From NCBI RefSeq assembly GCF_037991315.1, contig NZ_CP150300.1, positions 2,604,001 to 2,668,000 of the forward strand: a stretch of 64,000 nucleotides of DNA. Direction: 5' to 3'. This document shows, in pieces, positions 60,086 to 64,000 of the stretch; within the stretch, counting starts at the first letter, position 1; the number at the start of each line of letters is the position of its first letter. The stretch is from Paenibacillus sp. FSL H8-0079 (lineage in GTDB: Bacteria > Bacillota > Bacilli > Paenibacillales > Paenibacillaceae). The translations under genes were made by a program, and so were the position numbers. The notes under the pieces are model-generated. The model worked only from the letters and a program-made list of their open reading frames with translations. It was not told where the DNA came from and made no database searches.

Positions 60086-60976
60086 ATGGAGAAACCAATT
60101 ACCTCGAACGCGAAGCCCACAGCTCCGCAATCACCTAAAGTCCGCATGGAGTCCTTGACGCAGATTCGGAGAATCATACTGACGCTTCTGATGGCCGGTT
60201 TTGCCTTACTGATGATTATGCCGTTCATCTGGATGATCAGCACGTCGTTCAAATCTCCTGCGGACGTATTCACCTATCCCATCCAGTGGATACCCTCCAG
60301 CCTGAACTGGGAGCATCATATCAAGGTCTGGAGTGGGGCGGATACCTTTGCGACGTATTATCTGAACTCGTTGAAAATATCTCTAATTAGCACGGTCGGA
60401 GCTATATTTCTCTCGGCTTTTGCAGCCTATGGCTTCGCACGGATTCAATTCAAAGGTCGGGAGACACTGTTCCTGATCTATCTCTCGATGATGATGGTAC
60501 CTCCGCAGGTGCTCTTTGTACCAAAGTTTCTGATGTTTGAGTGGGTTGGCATATATAACACGCATTGGGCCTTGATCCTGCCCGGAATGTTCACGATCTT
60601 TGGGGTGTTTATGCTGCGGCAGTTCTTCCTGTCGGTGCCTTCAGAGATCTCGGAAGCGGCGTTCATCGACGGAGCTGGACACCTGCGCATATTCTTCAGG
60701 CTGATTCTGCCCTTGGCAAAGCCTGCGCTGGCTACGCTGGCGATCATCGATTTCTCCTGGCATTGGAATGACTATGAGAACGCGCTCGTGTTCCTGATCG
60801 ACAAAGACCTGTACACCGTGCCGCTCGGATTGCAGAACTTTATTCTGGAGAACAATGTAGACTACAACGGCATGATGGCCGCTGCCACGGCAGGCATTAT
60901 TCCAATGATTATCGTCTTCCTGGTGGGACAGCACTATATTATCCAGGGTGTGGCCGGAAGTGCCGTGAAGGGGTGA
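60086..60976 (+). CDS. Sugar ABC transporter permease (MalG/LplC-like)
   Basis: 296 residues, AAGGAGGGGAGGG upstream, 18 bp after its partner. The N-terminus is hydrophilic, then six helices (ILTLLMAGFALLMIMPFIWM onward). The EAA loop is EISEAAFIDGAGHLRIFFRL. Typical second permease of CUT1 importers. Followed by a terminator. Confidence 0.9.
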   Translation: MEKPITSNAKPTAPQSPKVRMESLTQIRRIILTLLMAGFALLMIMPFIWMISTSFKSPADVFTYPIQWIPSSLNWEHHIKVWSGADTFATYYLNSLKISLISTVGAIFLSAFAAYGFARIQFKGRETLFLIYLSMMMVPPQVLFVPKFLMFEWVGIYNTHWALILPGMFTIFGVFMLRQFFLSVPSEISEAAFIDGAGHLRIFFRLILPLAKPALATLAIIDFSWHWNDYENALVFLIDKDLYTVPLGLQNFILENNVDYNGMMAAATAGIIPMIIVFLVGQHYIIQGVAGSAVKG

Positions 60977-61003
60977 AGCTGCTATAACTGTGATCCCATA
61001 ATA

Positions 61004-61049
61004 TAACCCTTTTGCTGAACGAAGAGATTTTCGCGGCAGAAGGGTTTTC
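61004..61049 (+). terminator. Rho-independent terminator after the ABC operon
   Basis: AACCCTTTTGC and GCAGAAGGGTTTT pair around a loop of about 20 nt and are followed by T-rich sequence. Confidence 0.65.
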
Positions 61050-61104
61050 TATTGAAAGGGAGAATTAATCTAAGATCTGAGTTTATCAATTGGAGGAGAT
61101 TCTT

Positions 61105-61581
61105 ATGGAAATGAAAGTCATCACTTTGCCTGCTTTTCACATTGTAGGATACTCAATCGAAGCGACTATAGAAGAGTTCGAATCGGGTCTGGGCAAGAGC
61201 CACTATCATAAGCTTGTTGAGAGAAAAAATGAAATTCAACATCGAAAAAATGACAACGTCATGTTGATGCAGATATACCCGATGAATGAGGATTTTAACG
61301 CAAAGACTGATAAGTTCACACATCTAATAGGATATGAAGTAACTGGTTCAGAGAATGTCCCATTAGAGATGATAAGTCATGAGGTCCCTGACAGCCAGTA
61401 TGTGACGTGCACACATCAAGGGATTGAGTCAGAGATTGGTGATACATACGACTATGTCTATGGACAGTGGATCTGTGAGAACGGACATAAACCCAAAGAT
61501 TATGATTTTGAAATATGGGATGAGCGTTATCAACCGGAAAGTACCAGCAATGAGATTGATATATATGTAGCTTTGCAATAA
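61105..61581 (+). CDS. GyrI-like/AraC effector-binding domain protein
   Basis: 158 residues from the ATG at 61105 (TTGGAGGAG upstream). VITLPAFHIVGYSIEATIEE opens the domain, THLIGYEVTGSENVPLEMIS is the middle strand pair and RYQPESTSNEIDIYVALQ the end, matching the Rob/GyrI-type small-molecule-binding fold as a stand-alone domain. Stand-alone members may bind drugs or modulate gyrase; no experimental role is implied. Confidence 0.8.
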   Translation: MEMKVITLPAFHIVGYSIEATIEEFESGLGKSHYHKLVERKNEIQHRKNDNVMLMQIYPMNEDFNAKTDKFTHLIGYEVTGSENVPLEMISHEVPDSQYVTCTHQGIESEIGDTYDYVYGQWICENGHKPKDYDFEIWDERYQPESTSNEIDIYVALQ

Positions 61582-61690
61582 TCGTTATAGCTGTATCTTT
61601 CCGCATTACAATAGTTCAAATTTCGTATATAATTATCAATGATATACGATTCCATATGACTACATAACTATCGCGAGGTGCACTAGACTT

Positions 61691-62239
61691 ATGCCAACCA
61701 TCTATGACTTTACCGTAACCAGAACCAGTGGAGAGCGTTTCCCGCTCTATCAATATGAAGGAAAACCTGTGCTCATCGTAAACACGGCAAGCAAATGTAA
61801 ATATACGCACCAGTTCGATGACATGCAGAAGCTGTATGACCAGTATAAGGATCAAGGGCTTCAGATTATTGGTTTCCCGTGTAACCAGTTTGCAGAGCAA
61901 GAGCCTGGAAGCAGTTCGGAAGCGGAATCGTTCTGCCAGATTAACTATGGTGTGAAATTTCCGATGTTCTCCAAACTGGATGTGAATGGAGAAGCGGCGC
62001 ACCCGCTCTACGACTTTTTGAAAAGATCAGGGCCTTTTGCTGGCTTTGATGAAACAGATATACAGGCCAAATTATTGAAATTAATGGTGGCCGATAAAGC
62101 ACCAGAATGGTTACATGGAGATGCAATCAAATGGAATTTCACGAAATTCCTGATTGATGCAGAGGGTCGTGTGGTCAGACGCTTTGAACCGATCGACTCC
62201 ATCGACGAGATTCAAGAAAGTATTAAACAGCTTCTATAA
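61691..62239 (+). CDS. Glutathione peroxidase-family protein (BsaA-like)
   Basis: 182 residues, GCGAGGTG upstream. IYDFTVTRTSGERFPLYQYE, VLIVNTASKCKYTHQFDDMQ with the peroxidatic Cys, IIGFPCNQFAEQEPGSSSEA with the Gln and second Cys, and WNFTKFLIDAEGRVVRRFEP with the catalytic Trp are the family motifs. In Firmicutes these enzymes use thioredoxin or bacillithiol to reduce peroxides. The internal insertion (LLKLMVADKAPEW) is usual in this subgroup. Confidence 0.9.
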   Translation: MPTIYDFTVTRTSGERFPLYQYEGKPVLIVNTASKCKYTHQFDDMQKLYDQYKDQGLQIIGFPCNQFAEQEPGSSSEAESFCQINYGVKFPMFSKLDVNGEAAHPLYDFLKRSGPFAGFDETDIQAKLLKLMVADKAPEWLHGDAIKWNFTKFLIDAEGRVVRRFEPIDSIDEIQESIKQLL

Positions 62240-62310
62240 TTTCACTTTCATATATCCTATAGGGGCATGACTGGAGTCATTTCCCTCTCCCGAACAGGAG
62301 GTGCATGAAT

Positions 62311-63168
62311 GTGCCGAGTATGATGCAATTTAGTGCTCCACTAGAGTATAGCTACCGTTCCACCAGTATGTTTAACCCAGGGAAGTCAGATGGATTCCAT
62401 TCACATCCACACTATGAAATTTATTATTTTCATGCTGGAGAATGTACCTATATCATAGGAGACCGGGTATACAATCTGGAGCCGGGTGATCTGGTGCTGA
62501 TGCATGGCTTGACTCTTCATCGACCGCATCCGAAACCAGGCAGTGCTTATGAGCGAAGCACACTGCATTTTGATCCGTCTGCCATGCGCAGCAGCCTGCA
62601 TCCGGACCGCATGGTTGAGGTGCTCAAGCCATTTGAAGAACTCAGAAATTGCCGAGTCAATCTGACGGGAGAGACCCGCTCTGAATTCGAAGCACTGTTG
62701 CATGATCTTCATCGTTTGTCTCAAAGTCAGAGCAATTTCAGGCAAGAGCGCATGAATGTGCGGCTGTGTGATCTGTTGTATTTTATAGCAGAGATCTGCC
62801 AGGGAGATGTAGAAGAACACCTTCCTTCATCGGAGAGGGAGCGGCATGTGCAGCACATTATCCGTTATGTGGATACGCACTATATGAAGGATATTGGTCT
62901 GGATGATTTGGCACTGGAATTGCATCTGTCAAAGCCATATCTGGCAGGCATGTTCAAGGAAATGACAGGGCTGACGATATTCAAATACCTGTATGACCGT
63001 CGCATCAATCAGGCGAAGCTGTTGTTTCAGTTCCAGCCGGAAATCACCGTGACAGAAGCAAGTCGATTGTCCGGTTTTAAACGCCTTTCACATTTTAGCC
63101 GGATGTTCAAACAAAGTGTGGGATGTTCGCCTGATCTGTATCGTTCCCAATTGCATCGTCAAACATAG
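62311..63168 (+). CDS. AraC family regulator with cupin sensor
   Basis: 285 residues if started at the GTG 62311, nine bases after AGGAGG; the ATG at 62305 is only three bases from it. The N-terminal cupin has GFHSHPHYEIYYFHAGECTY and YNLEPGDLVLMHGLTLHRPH, with His residues that could hold a metal. The C-terminal helix-turn-helices are IGLDDLALELHLSKPYLAGM and ITVTEASRLSGFKRLSHFSR. Probably a sugar-responsive activator; its target is not evident here. Confidence 0.85.
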   Translation: MPSMMQFSAPLEYSYRSTSMFNPGKSDGFHSHPHYEIYYFHAGECTYIIGDRVYNLEPGDLVLMHGLTLHRPHPKPGSAYERSTLHFDPSAMRSSLHPDRMVEVLKPFEELRNCRVNLTGETRSEFEALLHDLHRLSQSQSNFRQERMNVRLCDLLYFIAEICQGDVEEHLPSSERERHVQHIIRYVDTHYMKDIGLDDLALELHLSKPYLAGMFKEMTGLTIFKYLYDRRINQAKLLFQFQPEITVTEASRLSGFKRLSHFSRMFKQSVGCSPDLYRSQLHRQT

Positions 63169-63179
63169 AAGCCTTCTGT

Positions 63180-63212
63180 GAGCTGACCAGCTTGTCTGGT
63201 TGGCTTTTTTTG
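63180..63212 (+). terminator. Rho-independent terminator
   Basis: AGCTGACCAG and CTGGTTGGCT pair around CTTGT (two G-T or mismatched positions), followed by T7. Confidence 0.7.
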
Positions 63213-63305
63213 ATGATTTTCTTTCAGGAAATGCATATCACCTTGTTTAGAGGACAGGCAGAACAGGTAAAGAAAGGGTAATGAAACCAGAGGAGGCGAT
63301 CATGA

Positions 63306-63560
63306 ATGAAAGAGCGCACACCGGATCAGAATAACAGCGATACCCGTCAGGAACGATCCCATGACAATCCCGAACAATACAAAACGGAGCACGACAGTTT
63401 GCTTGACCGACATGAAGAAGAACAGACTGTAGATCCAATTCCGATGGAAGATCTGAATATGGAGGCTCAGGAAGAGAAGAATAAAGATCAGACGAAAAGC
63501 AACTCGTCTACCGAAGAGAAATACCGGGCAGATTACCGCAAAAAGGCGAGCGAAGGGTAA
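63306..63560 (+). CDS. Small very hydrophilic protein
   Basis: 84 residues, GAGGAGGCG upstream at good spacing. Almost wholly polar and charged (KERTPDQNNSDTRQERSHDN, then QEEKNKDQTKSNSSTEEKYR), low in hydrophobic residues, likely disordered. Such proteins are common as spore or stress-associated small proteins in bacilli, but nothing in the sequence proves that. Confidence 0.55.
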   Translation: MKERTPDQNNSDTRQERSHDNPEQYKTEHDSLLDRHEEEQTVDPIPMEDLNMEAQEEKNKDQTKSNSSTEEKYRADYRKKASEG

Positions 63561-63635
63561 TTACAATTGCTTTTTTGAGCAAAGAGGTTGAAGTGTTTTC
63601 GGTGAATGTATATTTAGTGAAAATAAATTAGTTTG

Positions 63636-63664
63636 TTGACTAATGTATGTTACTATATTATAGT
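63636..63664 (+). promoter_or_regulatory. Sigma-A-type promoter of the nitroreductase gene
   Basis: TTGACT (63636-63641), a 17-nt spacer and TATAGT (63659-63664), about 45 bp upstream of the ATG at 63710. Confidence 0.55.
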
Positions 63665-63709
63665 TACTATGTTGGCAATGAAAAACACCATTTTGGGAGG
63701 CGAATAAGA

Positions 63710-64000
63710 ATGACTACTTTTTTTGATGCGTTAAAAAACAGAAGATCTTATTATGGAATCAGCAAGGAATCTACAATTTCGGATGCCAAAATCCAGGAAA
63801 TCGTAGAAGAAGCGGTGAAATATACACCAACTTCCTTCAACTCACAAACATCCCGTGCCGTTGTATTGCTCGGTGAACAGCATGATAAATTGTGGAATCA
63901 CACAGAAGAAATTTTGCGTGAAGTGGTAGGTAATGAAGAAGCCTTCAAATCCACAGCTGAGAAAATGACCGGATTCCGCAGTGGATATGGTACGGTTCTC
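63710..64000 (+). CDS. Nitroreductase family protein (5' part, cut by window edge)
   Basis: 97 residues visible from the ATG at 63710 (TTGGGAGG upstream). FFDALKNRRSYYGISKES carries the RRSYY motif that contacts FMN, and EEAVKYTPTSFNSQTSRAVV is the second flavin-binding segment. Members reduce nitro compounds or quinones with NAD(P)H. The C-terminal half lies beyond the window. Confidence 0.85.
   Translation, partial: MTTFFDALKNRRSYYGISKESTISDAKIQEIVEEAVKYTPTSFNSQTSRAVVLLGEQHDKLWNHTEEILREVVGNEEAFKSTAEKMTGFRSGYGTVL

Overview
The window looks like chromosomal DNA of a Gram-positive of the Paenibacillus/Bacillus group. This rests on strong AGGAGG-type ribosome binding sites, a YesM/YesN-type two-component system beside a sugar ABC transporter, an Rtp-like replication terminator protein, a barnase/barstar pair, a Rrf2 regulator, a DivIVA-domain protein and a secreted GH5 endoglucanase. 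Paenibacillus is my best guess and is inference. Nearly all genes are on the + strand.

1-17.3 kb is ordinary core sequence of moderate GC: an SDR tail, hrpB, a general-stress protein behind a SigB-like promoter, a DUF202 protein, an acyltransferase, the rtp-like gene behind an intergenic region full of inverted and direct repeats, an oxidoreductase, a secreted ribonuclease with its inhibitor, an MFS exporter with a nearby regulator, a DksA/YteA-type zinc-finger protein, small regulators, and a three-gene sugar/inositol-type catabolic operon (isomerase plus two Gfo/Idh/MocA dehydrogenases).

17.4-36.6 kb is the unusual part: an AT-rich array of about 19 one-gene cassettes separated by related structured repeats of 78-170 bp. 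Each repeat starts with (R)YYYAAC-like sequence and ends with GTTRRRY-like sequence, encloses an inverted pair such as TATTCACG/CGTGAATA, and sits at the 3' end of the cassette gene. This is the layout of integron attC sites, yet the host looks Gram-positive and no integrase is present in the window. The two ends of each cassette are complementary over about 18 nt, far beyond the 7 nt of a classical attC core, and carry a recurrent A-C mismatch at position 11. The repeats also show compensatory changes supporting a branched, cloverleaf-like fold. Cargo includes a TIR-domain protein, a HAD phosphatase, a ferritin-like protein, DUF4259 and DUF4304 proteins, lipoproteins, membrane proteins, an aminoglycoside nucleotidyltransferase-like protein and several unknowns. 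One cassette holds a reverse-oriented membrane-protein gene split by a complete IS30-family element with a 5-bp target duplication. The right half of the array (from about 28.7 kb) is decaying: repeats are degenerate and genes carry frameshifts or nonsense codons.

36.6-51.3 kb is a second accessory block without recognisable repeats. It is rich in GNAT acetyltransferases (seven in this block) and P-loop kinases of resistance-type families (TmrB-like, zeta-toxin-like, FlaR-like), plus an APH-type kinase, a SMI1/KNR4 protein, small membrane proteins, an alpha/beta hydrolase and a GH5 cellulase.

51.3-64 kb returns to core-like sequence. It contains a large FAD-dependent oxidoreductase divergent from an AraC regulator, then a YesM/YesN sensor-regulator pair, a lipoprotein solute-binding protein and two permeases (a carbohydrate uptake locus), followed by a GyrI-like protein, glutathione peroxidase, another AraC regulator and the start of a nitroreductase.
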